64,000 nt of DNA from positions 1-64,000 of the forward strand of contig JABAYY010000086.1 in NCBI GenBank assembly GCA_018608765.1, in the 5' to 3' direction. Source of the stretch: Flavobacteriaceae bacterium (GTDB taxonomy: Bacteria > Bacteroidota > Bacteroidia > Flavobacteriales > Flavobacteriaceae). The notes under the pieces are model-generated. The model was not told the DNA's origin and made no database searches. It saw only the letters and a program-made list of their open reading frames with translations. Positions 35,306-43,581 of this stretch are shown one piece after another; position 1 is the first letter of the stretch; each line of letters opens with the position of its first letter. The position numbers and the translations under genes were made by a program.

Positions 35306-36667
35306 ATGAAACAACTATTTTCACTTTTAAGTCTTAGCGTATCTGTAATGAGTACGCTGTTTGCTCAAACAGAGCTAGACCTTATTAATGCCGTCAATTT
35401 AGATTCTTTAAGTCAAACACTTCAAGAGTTTACTGGAGAAGTAGCAACAAGTGTTGGGGGTAATAGTGTGACAATACTAAACAGAGGGCAAGCTAACAAT
35501 GAACTTGCAGGTGATTATTTGGTAGAAAAATTCAATGCGATGGATAATTTATCTGTCAATACTCAAGCTTTTAATACCAACGGACGTAATATCATTGCGA
35601 CGCAGCTAGGAAAAACCAATCCAAACGATATTTATATTATTTGTGCCCATTACGATACAGTGGCAGACTACTGTGCTGATGACAATGCTTCTGGGACAGC
35701 GACCGTCTTAGAAATTGCACGAATTTTATCGACACAATGTATGGATAATACGCTTGTTTATGCTTTATGGGATGAAGAAGAAATTGGTCTAAGAGGCGCG
35801 AATTTTTATGCCACTCAAGCCAATAATAATGGGGATAACATATTGGGTGTTTTGAATATTGACATGATGGGGTATGATGGTGATGGTGATGATGATTTTG
35901 ATATTGATGTGCGTCCTATTGCGAACTCTCTAGCAATGAAAGATGATCTTGTCAATTTATTGTCTACGTATAATTTTAATTTAAACGTTAATGTGGTGAA
36001 CCCAGGAACGACAGCTAGTGATCATGCACGTTTTTGGGATCAAGGATTTTCTGCGGTGTTGGTTGGAGAGTCTTGGGAAAATAGTGATCAGACACCTTAC
36101 TACCATTCATCTGCGGATCGTTTAAGCACTTTGGATTTGCCGTATTTTTATGAGTTAGCTAAATTGATTATGTCATATATGGTGACCAAGGCGAGTTTGG
36201 TTTCTGTTGACAATTCACTAACAGTGAGTTCTTCGACTTTGACTTCAAACATGAATAATGCCAGCTATCAATGGGTAGATTGCAATACAAACCTTCCATT
36301 AATTTCTGAGGTTAGTCAATCCTTTTCTCCTACAGCTAGTGGTAGTTACGCCGTTGAAGTGACTGTAGGCTCTTGTACGGAATTAAGTTCATGTGTAGAC
36401 TATACATCTTTAGGTTCCGACACATTCAAATTAAATACAATTAAAATCTATCCGAATCCTGCTTCGTCCACATTGAACATTGAGCATTCTTTGAATGAGG
36501 ATTTGACGCTTGAGTTGTTCTCGTTAGATGGTAAGAAGATTCTCCAAAAAGTTTTAACAGAAAAACGCTCAAAATTAAATATCAGTCAATTTGCTCAAGG
36601 AGCATATTTTGCCCGACTGACACAAAATAAAAAGGTGTTTTCCCAAAAAATAGTGATTGGTAATTAG
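35306..36667 (+). CDS. Secreted M28 metallopeptidase with T9SS sorting domain
   Basis: A 453-residue secreted zinc aminopeptidase. Signal peptide 1-21; the M28 domain carries the zinc ligands His115, Asp126, Glu158 (with catalytic Glu157), Asp186 and His267; an acidic Asp/Gly run follows MMGYD. The last 70 residues (IKIYPNPASSTLNIEHS to QKIVIGN) form a type A T9SS sorting domain, so it would be exported through the type IX system and attached or released. It directly follows the hydroxyproline operon, so it may free amino acids or peptides from proteins rich in hydroxyproline. That link is inference. Confidence 0.92.
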   Translation: MKQLFSLLSLSVSVMSTLFAQTELDLINAVNLDSLSQTLQEFTGEVATSVGGNSVTILNRGQANNELAGDYLVEKFNAMDNLSVNTQAFNTNGRNIIATQLGKTNPNDIYIICAHYDTVADYCADDNASGTATVLEIARILSTQCMDNTLVYALWDEEEIGLRGANFYATQANNNGDNILGVLNIDMMGYDGDGDDDFDIDVRPIANSLAMKDDLVNLLSTYNFNLNVNVVNPGTTASDHARFWDQGFSAVLVGESWENSDQTPYYHSSADRLSTLDLPYFYELAKLIMSYMVTKASLVSVDNSLTVSSSTLTSNMNNASYQWVDCNTNLPLISEVSQSFSPTASGSYAVEVTVGSCTELSSCVDYTSLGSDTFKLNTIKIYPNPASSTLNIEHSLNEDLTLELFSLDGKKILQKVLTEKRSKLNISQFAQGAYFARLTQNKKVFSQKIVIGN

Positions 36668-36687
36668 ATTCTAAGATATTTTAAAAA

Positions 36688-38076
36688 TTAAGACTGAAGG
36701 GCTGTAAAATACTTGTAAAACAGCGGGATTGTTTCAATTCCTTTATAATAATTGAACAGTCCAAAATGTTCATTAGGGGAGTGGATGGCATCACTGTCCA
36801 ACCCAAACCCCATTAAAATAGTTTTACTTTTTAATTCTTTTTCAAATAAGGCTACAATGGGGATGCTTCCCCCCCCACGTTGTGGAATGGGTGCGGTTCC
36901 AAACGTATCCTGATAAGCCATCGCAGCCGCTTTATATCCAACAGTATCTATGGGTGTTACATAGCCTTGACCTCCATGATGTGGAGTCACTTTCACGGTT
37001 ACTCCATCTGGAGCGATACTTTCAAAATGAGCTTTAAAAAGTAACGTAATCTCTTCACAGTCCTGATTAGGAACTAAACGCATTGATATTTTTGCGTAAG
37101 CTTTGCTTGCAATAACAGTTTTGGCACCTTCGCCTGTATAGCCACCCCAAATACCGTTCACATCTAGTGTGGGACGAATGGAGTTACGTTCGTTGGTTGA
37201 GTAGCCTTTTTCGCCATAGACGGCATTAATTTTTAAAGAATCTTTATAGTCTTCTAATGAAAACGGTGCTTTTGCCATTTCTGCACGTTCCTCATCAGAT
37301 AAGTTTTCGACCTTGTCATAAAAACCAGGAATGGTAATATGATTGTTTTCATCATGTAATGAGGCAATCATTTTTGCTAATATATTGATTGGGTTAGCCA
37401 CGGCTCCCCCGTAAATTCCAGAGTGTAAGTCTCTGTTAGGTCCTGTAACTTCAACTTCTACATAGCTCAAACCTCGAAGGCCTGTTGTGATAGAAGGTGT
37501 GTCTTTCGCAATCATTCCGGTATCCGAAATTAAGATGACGTCATTTTTTAGTTTGGCAGTATTATTTTTGACAAATTCAGCTAGATTTTCACTTCCAACT
37601 TCTTCTTCGCCTTCAATCATAAATTTAACGTTACACGGCAGTTGATCTGTTGAGGTCATAAATTCAAGCGCTTTGACGTGCATATACATTTGTCCTTTAT
37701 CATCACAAGCTCCTCGTGCAAATATGGCACCTTCGGGATGGAGTTCGGTTTTTTTAATAATGGGTTCAAAAGCTGGAGCGTCCCATAATTCAATAGGATC
37801 TGCGGGTTGCACATCATAATGACCGTACACTAAAATTGTTGGGAGTTTAGGGTCTATCAGTTTTTCGCCATAGACAATAGGAAACCCTTTTGTTTGACAA
37901 ATTTCTACGGCATCACATCCTGCTGTTTTTAGACTGTTAGCGACAAAGTCAGCGGTTTTAAACACCTCTTTTGAGTAAGCAGAATCCGCACTAACTGATG
38001 GGATTCTAAGTAGTTCGAAAAGTTCTTGAACGAAGCGGTCTTTATTTGATTCTAGATAAGATTGTAATGAATTCAT
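36688..38076 (-). CDS. M20 family dipeptidase
   Basis: A 462-residue cytosolic metallopeptidase of the M20 family. Metal-site signatures are the VYGHYDVQP near residue 82 and FARGACDDKGQ near 120 (Asp ligand), followed by the EGEEEVGS catalytic glutamate and C-terminal DAIHSPNEHF. A dimerisation domain is inserted between. It probably splits di- and tripeptides. It is convergent with the M28 gene (20 bases apart), so secreted and intracellular peptidases stand side by side. Confidence 0.93.
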   Translation of the reverse strand: MNSLQSYLESNKDRFVQELFELLRIPSVSADSAYSKEVFKTADFVANSLKTAGCDAVEICQTKGFPIVYGEKLIDPKLPTILVYGHYDVQPADPIELWDAPAFEPIIKKTELHPEGAIFARGACDDKGQMYMHVKALEFMTSTDQLPCNVKFMIEGEEEVGSENLAEFVKNNTAKLKNDVILISDTGMIAKDTPSITTGLRGLSYVEVEVTGPNRDLHSGIYGGAVANPINILAKMIASLHDENNHITIPGFYDKVENLSDEERAEMAKAPFSLEDYKDSLKINAVYGEKGYSTNERNSIRPTLDVNGIWGGYTGEGAKTVIASKAYAKISMRLVPNQDCEEITLLFKAHFESIAPDGVTVKVTPHHGGQGYVTPIDTVGYKAAAMAYQDTFGTAPIPQRGGGSIPIVALFEKELKSKTILMGFGLDSDAIHSPNEHFGLFNYYKGIETIPLFYKYFTALQS

Positions 38077-38138
38077 AGCTTGAAAATTGTGAATGTAAAG
38101 TTACAAAAATCCTCATAAATAAATAGTTCGATCTACTA

Positions 38139-38168
38139 TTTGTATTTATAAACTATTGTTTATATTTG
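38139..38168 (+). promoter_or_regulatory. tRNA-Leu promoter
   Basis: Consensus -33 TTTG at 38139-38142, 18-base spacer, consensus -7 TATATTTG at 38161-38168. This is the cleanest promoter in the window. A small hairpin TCCCTA-TTAC-TAGGGA (38171-38186) lies between it and the tRNA. Confidence 0.85.
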
Positions 38169-38192
38169 CGTCCCTATTACTAGGGATGTTTA

Positions 38193-38274
38193 GCGGGCGT
38201 GGTGGAATTGGTAGACACGCTAGACTTAGGATCTAGTGCCGCGAGGTGTGGGAGTTCGAGTCTCCCCGCCCGCA
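38193..38274 (+). tRNA. tRNA-Leu (anticodon UAG)
   Basis: The 7-bp acceptor stem GCGGGCG (38193-38199) pairs with CGCCCGC (38267-38273). The anticodon stem CTAGA/TCTAG holds a 7-base loop CTTAGGA with anticodon TAG. The long variable arm is typical of class II tRNAs, and the T-arm GGGAGTTCGAGTCTCCC is intact. CCA is not encoded, so it is added by enzyme. Confidence 0.97.
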
Positions 38275-38280
38275 CTAAAC

Positions 38281-38314
38281 AAAAAAAAGCTTCTCATTTT
38301 GAGAAGCTTTTTTT
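38281..38314. terminator. Bidirectional terminator between tRNA-Leu and minus-strand genes
   Basis: A 10-bp stem (AAGCTTCTCA with TGAGAAGCTT) with a TTT loop is flanked by an A-run and a T-run. It overlaps the stop codon of the minus-strand gene at 38313. Confidence 0.88.
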
Positions 38315-38768
38315 ATTTAATTTTTTCAAACCTAAGTTTATTAATAAGCTGTTCTGATGAAAAGACATTTTGTAACATAGTACGATTGTTTGTATTTGTA
38401 AACAGGTCGATTATTTTTTTATTACTATCAATAATAAGATTAAGCGTTTGATCTAAGTTTGCAAAGTTGTTGTTTTTATAAAATTCTAAATAAATAATTA
38501 ACTGTAGATCTTCATTATTAATAAGATACCTAACACCCGCTTTAATAGCTGCTTTTACTCCCTTGTTTTTTTTTACATCTATGACAGATCCATTATCAAA
38601 GGATTTAATTTCTTTTAGTTTGTCCAAGGTGCTGTCCTTACTTGCGTTATTTACAGAACATATCTTTTGAATATCCTTAATTAAAAGCGTATTAAATGGG
38701 TATTCTTTAATCTCTTTTTCATTATTAGAAAACACGACGATGACTCCTTTTTTCATACTAGTTTTCAT
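38313..38768 (-). CDS. Glycosyltransferase-like fragment, DxD motif missing
   Basis: A 151-residue protein whose first 110 residues follow the start of a family 2 glycosyltransferase (KKGVIVVFSNNEKEI, then CSVNNASKDSTLDKLKEI, then KNKGVKAAIKAGVRYL). At the place where GT2 enzymes carry a D-x-D metal site, it reads LIIYLEFYKNN, with no aspartate pair, and no second half follows. It looks like a shortened or inactive relative. It lies six bases after the frameshifted gene on the same strand. Its start could be either Met1 or Met5. Confidence 0.5.
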   Translation of the reverse strand: MKTSMKKGVIVVFSNNEKEIKEYPFNTLLIKDIQKICSVNNASKDSTLDKLKEIKSFDNGSVIDVKKNKGVKAAIKAGVRYLINNEDLQLIIYLEFYKNNNFANLDQTLNLIIDSNKKIIDLFTNTNNRTMLQNVFSSEQLINKLRFEKIK

Positions 38769-38774
38769 TGGTTT

Positions 38775-39079
38775 TTAGGAAACTGACACAGACTTGCTTT
38801 TATAAAGGTATCGCAGTTTTGAAAGTGTTTTGTTTTCTCGTCTATAAGCCCATGCAATTTGTCCTAATTGCCACACAATTTTAATTGAATCCTTTATTGA
38901 TAGATTTGAGTTATCGGCATGAATCCACCCTTTTAAAGGTTGCTCGCAAAGTAGTTGTTTTGTTTTTTTTAAGCCAAAATGTAAAGTGATTCTTTTAAAT
39001 ATTTCAATGTCAAAAATCCATTTTGTAATAAATTTTTTTCTACGAGTTCGAGAAACTCTGTAAAAACGATTCCTTTCAT
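38775..39079 (-). pseudogene. Frameshifted gene beginning like a heme-NO-binding (H-NOX) protein
   Basis: From the ATG at 39079 the frame reads MKGIVFTEFLELVE, which I recognise as the start of flavobacterial heme-NO-binding domain proteins, then stops after 36 codons. A run of seven A on the minus strand (T at 39033-39039) marks the break: one extra A would give VEKKF and join a second open frame that continues to a stop at 38775, about 101 residues in all (with WIFDIEIFKRITLHFG and VWQLGQIAWAYRREN). That second part is not H-NOX and is not recognised. No start codon serves it alone. It could be a broken fusion relic or a gene with slippage. Confidence 0.5.
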
Positions 39080-39107
39080 GTTAAATTCATATTAATTCGT
39101 TTGTGCA

Positions 39108-39410
39108 TCAATAGGCTATAGCTCTATCAATCTTCTTTACGTAATCTTCATATTTTAAAGGTTTTAAAATATATCCAGAGATTCCAATAGTGTAACATTC
39201 TATAAGATCTTTAGGGTTGTTAGATGTTGTTAAAATAATTACAGGGATGTGTTTTAAATCTGTATTCTTCTTTAGAATTGTTAAAAATTCAATACCACTC
39301 ACTTCAGGCATGTTTAAGTCTAATAAAATAATATTTGAAATGGCACTCGTGTCTTGTAAAAGTTCAAGAGCTTCTTCGGTATCTTTTGTTGAGTTTACAA
39401 GATGCTCCAA
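39108..39410 (-). pseudogene. Truncated response-regulator receiver
   Basis: A 100-residue remnant of a CheY-like receiver. It keeps the phosphoacceptor Asp31 in IILLDLNMPEVSG, the TTS switch residues and the C-terminal lysine in YILKPLKYEDYV. It lacks the first strand and helix with the acidic Asp pair that binds magnesium: upstream in frame there are only six codons before a stop. The start is a TTG. Without the acidic pocket, phosphorylation is unlikely. It lies 28 bases ahead of the H-NOX-like relic, a pairing seen in flavobacteria. Confidence 0.6.
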
Positions 39411-39454
39411 CGGTATCTGTATTTTAATTTAAACCTAAATCTAAAATTTTAATT

Positions 39455-40174
39455 ATGAAAAACAAAAAAATTTATTTTTTGGCCTTATTAACAATGGCCT
39501 TAGTATTTAATTCATGTGATACAAATACTGAAGAATTTCAAGCAGTATCACCATCCGATTCGTTTGAAACAAAATCGGGATCAATAATTGTGAACCCCCT
39601 CTCCAGCTCGTTTGAAATAGTTGTTACAGCTTCAGAAGCATATACAGCGGACCGTTCTCTTCCAATTGAAGTGACCAACGCCTCAACAGGAAGTGCACTT
39701 CAATATAGTTTTAGTGGAAATGTAGAAATTAGAGCAGGTGAACTCACAGGCTCTACCATGGTAGGATTTGAATTGGCTAATATACCATCAGGTGTAACCC
39801 AAGACCTTGTTCTTAGGTTAGTGTCAACTTCTGAAGAAATTACTATTTCTTACACAAAAATTTGTATTTCTAATGATGTAATGGTAAAACTTATTTTTGA
39901 TAATTACCCAGAAGAAACAGAATGGCGGATCACAGATTCTGCAAATTCAGTTGTTCAATCTGGAGGGCCTTATCCTGGAGAAACAAGTTTTGAAGCGTCT
40001 TACACACTTCCTGATGGAAATTATACGTTTACAATAACTGATATTTATGGAGACGGAATATGTTGTAGTTACGGAGACGGTTCATATCTAGTAGAATTAC
40101 CAAATTGTTCGACTATTTTAGGTCAAGGAGGTGAATTTGGCGCTTCAGAATCAATTACTTTTTCGTTGCCGTAA
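39455..40174 (+). CDS. Lipoprotein with GDGICC-type repeat domain
   Basis: A 239-residue lipoprotein: signal sequence to FNSC (lipidated cysteine near residue 21), then two beta-sandwich-like regions. The C-terminal part contains DIYGDGICCSYGDGSYLVELPNC, a motif I associate with extracellular domains on flavobacterial peptidases and adhesins, with the following GGEFGASESITF also typical. No catalytic motif is seen. Probably surface- or periplasm-facing; function unknown. A strong terminator follows at 40222-40259. Confidence 0.75.
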   Translation: MKNKKIYFLALLTMALVFNSCDTNTEEFQAVSPSDSFETKSGSIIVNPLSSSFEIVVTASEAYTADRSLPIEVTNASTGSALQYSFSGNVEIRAGELTGSTMVGFELANIPSGVTQDLVLRLVSTSEEITISYTKICISNDVMVKLIFDNYPEETEWRITDSANSVVQSGGPYPGETSFEASYTLPDGNYTFTITDIYGDGICCSYGDGSYLVELPNCSTILGQGGEFGASESITFSLP

Positions 40175-40221
40175 ACTTCGGTCCTCTGATTCGTATTGCG
40201 TAAGTATTTGTTAAGTTTATT

Positions 40222-40259
40222 TAAAGCGGGATTTCTGTAGCGGAAATCCCGCTTTAGTT
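40222..40259 (+). terminator. Terminator after the GDGICC lipoprotein
   Basis: A perfect 14-bp stem (40222-40235 with 40243-40256) with a 7-base loop, followed by GTTT. It lies only 6 bases before the next -7 box. Confidence 0.85.
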
Positions 40260-40261
40260 TA

Positions 40262-40269
40262 TACTTTTG
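40262..40269 (+). promoter_or_regulatory. Promoter of the BaiN-type gene (-7 box)
   Basis: TACTTTTG lies 5 bases before the GTG start at 40274. The -33 position falls in the terminator hairpin and has no TTTG. If used, the transcript would start at or within a few bases of the GTG. Confidence 0.6.
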
Positions 40270-40273
40270 CAGT

Positions 40274-41485
40274 GTGAATAATTATAACGTATTAATTGTA
40301 GGTGGAGGTGCAGCAGGTTTTTTTGCAGCGATCAATACAGCGATTCAAAACCCGAGTCTTAACATTGCTATTTTAGAGCGTGGCTCTCATGTGCTTTCTA
40401 AAGTTAAAATTTCTGGAGGTGGCCGCTGTAATGTAACTCATGCCGAATTTATCCCCAACGAACTGGTCTTAAATTACCCTCGTGGCGAGAAAGAATTGAG
40501 AGGTCCCTTTCATAACTATATGACAGGCGATACCATGCAATGGTTTGAAGACCGTGGGGTACCCTTAAAAATTGAAGATGATGGCCGTGTTTTTCCTGTT
40601 TCAAATTCGTCACAAACCATCATAGATTGCTTTTTAGAAGAAATCAAAACGCATCAAATCGACGTATTATTAAATCATTCTGTTCAAGGGATTGATCATA
40701 GTAATGATGAGTGGAGTTTAGATACGACCAAAGGCGTTTTTAGAGCGCCAAAATTATTAATTGCCACAGGAAGCAATCCTAAAATCTGGAAACTATTAGA
40801 ATCACTTGGTCATACAGTAATTTCTCCTGTACCTTCTTTGTTTACGTTTAATATTAAAGATTCTCGTCTGAAAACAATACCTGGAGTTGTCGCTCCAGAT
40901 GTTCATATTTCTGTGGTCAATAGCAATTTGGAATCTGAAGGTCCTTTGCTCGTAACACATACAGGGCTTAGTGCGCCTTCCATTTTGAAACTATCCGCTT
41001 ATGGTGCTTTGGAGTTGGCAGAAAAACACTATAAATTTCAAATTAAAGTTAATTTTATCAAACATGATTTTTTAGAATGTTTAGAACAGTTGTTGGAATT
41101 CAAATCGCAGTTTCCAAAAAAAACAATTTTAAAATCGTCTCAATTTGATCTTCCAAAACGCTTGTGGGAACAATTGGTAATTGCTTCAAATCTAGCGAGC
41201 GATCTTCGATGGGCTGAAATTAACAAACAACAATTACAAGAACTCTCCTGTCAACTAACAGAAGCAGTATTCAATGTTGATGGCAAAAGCACATTTAAAG
41301 AAGAATTTGTCACCGCAGGGGGTGTAGAATTGAAAGGGGTCAATTTTAAAACCTTTGAGAGCAAACAGTTTAAAAATTTATTTTTTGCTGGAGAAGTTTT
41401 AAATATTGACGCAGTAACTGGTGGCTTCAATTTCCAAAATGCCTGGACTAGTGCGTTTATTGCGTCACAACAGTTATGTAAATAA
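40274..41485 (+). CDS. BaiN/RdsA-type NAD(P)/FAD-dependent oxidoreductase
   Basis: A 403-residue HI0933-like flavoprotein. The FAD-binding VLIVGGGAAGFFAAIN begins at residue 6, KISGGGRCNVTH near residue 52 is a family hallmark, and the end AGEVLNIDAVTGGFNFQNAW matches the C-terminal FAD site. Substrates of most members are unknown. The start is a GTG just before the Rossmann strand; it is the only start that fits, and lies about where transcription would begin. A stand-alone promoter and the next promoter at 41508 suggest it is transcribed alone. Confidence 0.9.
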   Translation: MNNYNVLIVGGGAAGFFAAINTAIQNPSLNIAILERGSHVLSKVKISGGGRCNVTHAEFIPNELVLNYPRGEKELRGPFHNYMTGDTMQWFEDRGVPLKIEDDGRVFPVSNSSQTIIDCFLEEIKTHQIDVLLNHSVQGIDHSNDEWSLDTTKGVFRAPKLLIATGSNPKIWKLLESLGHTVISPVPSLFTFNIKDSRLKTIPGVVAPDVHISVVNSNLESEGPLLVTHTGLSAPSILKLSAYGALELAEKHYKFQIKVNFIKHDFLECLEQLLEFKSQFPKKTILKSSQFDLPKRLWEQLVIASNLASDLRWAEINKQQLQELSCQLTEAVFNVDGKSTFKEEFVTAGGVELKGVNFKTFESKQFKNLFFAGEVLNIDAVTGGFNFQNAWTSAFIASQQLCK

Positions 41486-41507
41486 CAAATAAATAAAGGG
41501 AAGTTAG

Positions 41508-41515
41508 TATCTTTG
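41508..41515 (+). promoter_or_regulatory. mvaD promoter (-7 box)
   Basis: TATCTTTG fits TAnnTTTG, 18 bases before the mvaD start. No clear -33 box is seen. Confidence 0.6.
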
Positions 41516-41532
41516 TCCTTCATGCCAATTTT

Positions 41533-42615
41533 ATGATTGTAAACGAATTCATTCCAAAACCATATCAACATCTTTTAGATCGCGGAATTGCTGCCTATAG
41601 CGCCCCGAGTAATATTGCTTTGGTGAAATACTGGGGAAAAAAAGCACATCAAATCCCTGCCAATCCATCTATCAGTTTCACTTTAAATAACTGTAAAACG
41701 ACAACCGTTCTTAAGTATGAAAAAAAGACGTCCGAAGGATTTTCATTTGATGTATTTTTAGAAGGCGTTATACAAGAAGATTTCAAGCCAAAAATCGAAC
41801 AGTTTTTCAGTCGAATAGAAATATATCTTCCTTTTCTAAGTGCGTATCATTTTGTGATTGAAACTTCAAATACTTTCCCACACAGTTCAGGGATTGCATC
41901 TTCAGCTTCAGGAATGAGTGCTTTGGCATTGTGTTTAATGCAGATAGAACAACAGTTAAATCCAACTATTTCAAAAGAATTTTTCAATAAAAAAGCATCC
42001 TTCTTAGCACGTTTAGGATCTGGAAGTGCCTGTCGAAGTATAGAAGGCAATTTGATTGTATGGGGCGCTCATGCAAACATTAAAGGAAGTTCAGATTTAG
42101 TAGGGGTAAAATACCCATATGAGGTCCACCAGAACTTTAAAAATTACCACGATACAATTCTTTTAGTCGATAAAGGCGAGAAGCAAGTGAGCAGTACTGT
42201 AGGGCATAATTTAATGCACAACCATCCATTTGCTGAACAACGCTTTGAACAAGCACATTCCAATATGGATGCCTTAATTTTAGTTTTAAAATCAGGAGAT
42301 TTAAATACATTCATTAGCATCGTAGAGCGGGAAGCACTCACGCTTCATGCCATGATGATGAGCAGTGATCCGTATTTTATATTAATGAAACCCAACACCC
42401 TCCAAATCATAAATAAACTATGGGAATTCAGAGCAAAAACAGGACTCCATATTTGTTTTACACTGGATGCTGGTGCCAATGTTCATGTGTTGTTCCCTGA
42501 ATCTGAAGCCAAACAAATTCAAGAATTTATAAAAACTGAGTTGGCAGTACATTGTCAAAATGGACATTTTATTGAAGACATGTTGGGTCAAGGTGCACAA
42601 CCAATAAAAATTTAA
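41533..42615 (+). CDS. mvaD: Diphosphomevalonate decarboxylase
   Basis: A 360-residue GHMP-family enzyme making isopentenyl diphosphate from mevalonate diphosphate with ATP. The N-terminal SAPSNIALVKYWGKK and the ATP-loop SSGIASSASGMSALAL near residue 118 are specific for this enzyme. Its presence means isoprenoids come from the mevalonate route, as in many Flavobacteriaceae. It is followed by the mevalonate kinase and a UbiA prenyltransferase. Confidence 0.95.
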   Translation: MIVNEFIPKPYQHLLDRGIAAYSAPSNIALVKYWGKKAHQIPANPSISFTLNNCKTTTVLKYEKKTSEGFSFDVFLEGVIQEDFKPKIEQFFSRIEIYLPFLSAYHFVIETSNTFPHSSGIASSASGMSALALCLMQIEQQLNPTISKEFFNKKASFLARLGSGSACRSIEGNLIVWGAHANIKGSSDLVGVKYPYEVHQNFKNYHDTILLVDKGEKQVSSTVGHNLMHNHPFAEQRFEQAHSNMDALILVLKSGDLNTFISIVEREALTLHAMMMSSDPYFILMKPNTLQIINKLWEFRAKTGLHICFTLDAGANVHVLFPESEAKQIQEFIKTELAVHCQNGHFIEDMLGQGAQPIKI

Positions 42616-42617
42616 TG

Positions 42618-42625
42618 TATATTTG
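42618..42625 (+). promoter_or_regulatory. Promoter between mvaD and mevalonate kinase (-7 box)
   Basis: TATATTTG is an exact -7 consensus, 17 bases before the kinase start and just after the mvaD stop. It may give the kinase-UbiA genes extra expression. Confidence 0.55.
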
Positions 42626-42642
42626 AAGTCTAAGTTAATCCA

Positions 42643-43572
42643 ATGAAAGGACCACTTTTTTATTCTAAAATCTTACTCTTCGGAGAGTATGGAATCATAA
42701 AAGATTCTAAAGGACTATCTATCCCTTATAATTTTTATAATGGTGCTCTGAAAATGGATAAAAACTCTAGTTTATCAGCGGAAGAGTCGAATCGTAATTT
42801 AAAGAAATTTCTAAAGTACTTATCTAATATAGACACTAATTTGGTGACGTTTGATATAGCTCAATTAGAACAAGACATTAAAGCTGGAATGTATTTTGAT
42901 TCTTCAATACCACAAGGCTATGGGGTAGGAAGTAGTGGTGCATTGGTTGCTGCGTTGTATGATAAATATGCTCAAGATAAAATCACTGTTTTAGAAAATC
43001 TTACCCGTGAAAAATTATTAAAACTCAAAGTTATTTTTTCGGAAATGGAATCTTTTTTCCATGGTAAATCATCTGGTTTAGACCCACTAAATAGTTATCT
43101 AAGCATTCCGATTCTTATAAATTCTAAAGACAATATTGAAGCTACAGGTATTCCTTCTCAAAACACTAATGGCAAAGGAGCCGTCTTTTTACTTGATAGC
43201 GGAATCATAGGAGAAACCGCCCCGATGGTTGGTATTTTTATGGAGAAAATGAAGCAAGAAGGTTTCAGAACAATGCTTAAAAATCAATTCATCAAACATA
43301 CAGATGCTTGTGTTGAAGATTTTTTAAAAGGAGATGTTAATTCCCTTTTCAAAAACACCAAACAATTGTCTAAAGTCGTTTTAAATCACTTTAAGCCCAT
43401 GATTCCGAAGCAATTTCATACAATATGGAAAGCGGGTATTGAATCAAATGCCTATTATCTCAAACTCTGTGGATCTGGAGGAGGAGGGTATATTTTAGGA
43501 TTTACAGAAGACTTTCAAGCAGCTCAAAAAGCACTTATAGGTCATAAACTAGAAGTCGTATATAACTTCTAA
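42643..43572 (+). CDS. Mevalonate kinase-type GHMP kinase
   Basis: A 309-residue GHMP kinase. The N-terminal YSKILLFGEYGIIKDSKGLSIP, the ATP-binding IPQGYGVGSSGALVAAL near residue 90, and the C-terminal LCGSGGGGYILGF fit mevalonate kinase of the Bacteroidota type. HGKSSGLDP matches the catalytic-aspartate region. Phosphomevalonate kinase is the main alternative; position beside mvaD supports a mevalonate-pathway role either way. Confidence 0.85.
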   Translation: MKGPLFYSKILLFGEYGIIKDSKGLSIPYNFYNGALKMDKNSSLSAEESNRNLKKFLKYLSNIDTNLVTFDIAQLEQDIKAGMYFDSSIPQGYGVGSSGALVAALYDKYAQDKITVLENLTREKLLKLKVIFSEMESFFHGKSSGLDPLNSYLSIPILINSKDNIEATGIPSQNTNGKGAVFLLDSGIIGETAPMVGIFMEKMKQEGFRTMLKNQFIKHTDACVEDFLKGDVNSLFKNTKQLSKVVLNHFKPMIPKQFHTIWKAGIESNAYYLKLCGSGGGGYILGFTEDFQAAQKALIGHKLEVVYNF

Positions 43573-43581
43573 ACTTACACT

